Source: Thermohalobaculum sp964467005
Lineage (GTDB): Bacteria > Pseudomonadota > Alphaproteobacteria > Rhodobacterales > Rhodobacteraceae
DNA length: 5,507 nt
Reading direction: 5' to 3'
Assembly (NCBI GenBank): GCA_964467005.1
Contig: CAYXPI010000219.1
Coordinates: forward strand, 1 to 5,507
In this document: positions 5,344 to 5,507 of the stretch, piece by piece
Layout of the letters: every line of letters begins with the position of its first letter
How positions within the stretch are numbered: the first letter of the stretch is position 1
Notes under the pieces: generated by a model
Databases searched by the model: none
What the model saw: the letters and a program-made list of their open reading frames with translations, nothing else
Told to the model about the DNA's origin: nothing
Program-made: the position numbers and the translations under genes

Positions 5344-5507
5344 CCACCTCAGGCGCGCTGGCCGGTGCGGACAAGGACGTGCTGGCCCGGAACCTCGCGG
5401 ATGAGCTCGCCGACAAGGGCTTTCTGCTGACCACCACGGACGATCTCATCAGCAGGGCGCGCACGGGCTCGCTCAAGTGGATGACCGTCGGCCTCGCCAG
5501 CTGCGCG
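5334..5507 (+). CDS. nuoB: NADH:quinone oxidoreductase (complex I) subunit B, N-terminal part (3' partial)
   Basis: Fifty-eight codons are visible before the right edge. NuoB (Nqo6; PSST/NDUFS7) normally binds the terminal [4Fe-4S] cluster N2 and lines the quinone site. Support comes from the position directly after nuoA, the alphaproteobacterial N-terminal pattern ELADKGFLLTTTDDLI (24-39), and RTGSLKWMTVGLASCA (43-58). The last corresponds to the family motif with W-M-T-F-G-L-A-C-C-A. Here residue 56 is Ser (AGC) where the first of the two adjacent N2 cysteines is expected; the second, C57, is kept. V52 replaces the usual Phe, and S40-R41 replace the usual Asn-Trp. This could be a divergent but active NuoB, a NuoB with altered or lost N2, or a sequence error. 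The rest of the gene, including the other two cluster cysteines, is not in the window. I am sure of the family but not of its activity. Confidence 0.9.
   Translation, partial: MGVTTSGALAGADKDVLARNLADELADKGFLLTTTDDLISRARTGSLKWMTVGLASCA

Overview
The window looks like chromosomal DNA from a high-GC alphaproteobacterium, most likely of the Rhodobacterales (Paracoccus/Rhodobacter-like). The main reasons are the NuoA sequence, which reads like the Paracoccus/Rhodobacter complex I subunit, the very high GC content with GC-rich third codon positions, and CTTGAC-type promoters. This placement is inferred from remembered protein families, not from a search.

Layout, all genes on the + strand: (1) 2-1078, the 3' part of an unrecognised gene whose Ala/Gly-rich product has a hydrophobic, glycine-zipper-like segment near its C-terminus; the 5' end lies outside the window. 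(2) 1079-1194, a short gap holding an AT-rich patch, a weak MerR/SoxR-box-like dyad and a strong Shine-Dalgarno site. (3) 1195-4062, a 955-residue membrane sensor histidine kinase with a periplasmic solute-binding-protein domain, one transmembrane helix, three PAS domains, HisKA and HATPase_c. It has no receiver domain and no response regulator beside it. (4) 4162-4238, a complete tRNA-Asp(GUC) with an encoded CCA end and a plausible promoter. (5) 4239-4433, a less GC-rich gap with a candidate promoter. (6) 4434-4871, a small DUF805-like membrane protein. (7) 4872-4977, a gap with a candidate nuo promoter. (8) 4978-5343, nuoA, overlapping by 10 bases the start of nuoB (5334 to the right edge). 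These would be the first two genes of a complex I (NADH:quinone oxidoreductase) operon.

The genes probably form at least four transcription units: the left gene, the kinase, the tRNA, the DUF805-like gene, and nuoAB onwards. Only nuoA and nuoB clearly work together. nuoA supplies a membrane subunit and nuoB the subunit that normally carries the terminal iron-sulfur cluster N2. The most interesting point is that the visible part of NuoB has Ser-Cys where the family has the tandem Cys-Cys of cluster N2, together with other changes at normally conserved positions. I see no CRISPR array, insertion sequence, phage gene or obvious novel multi-gene system.
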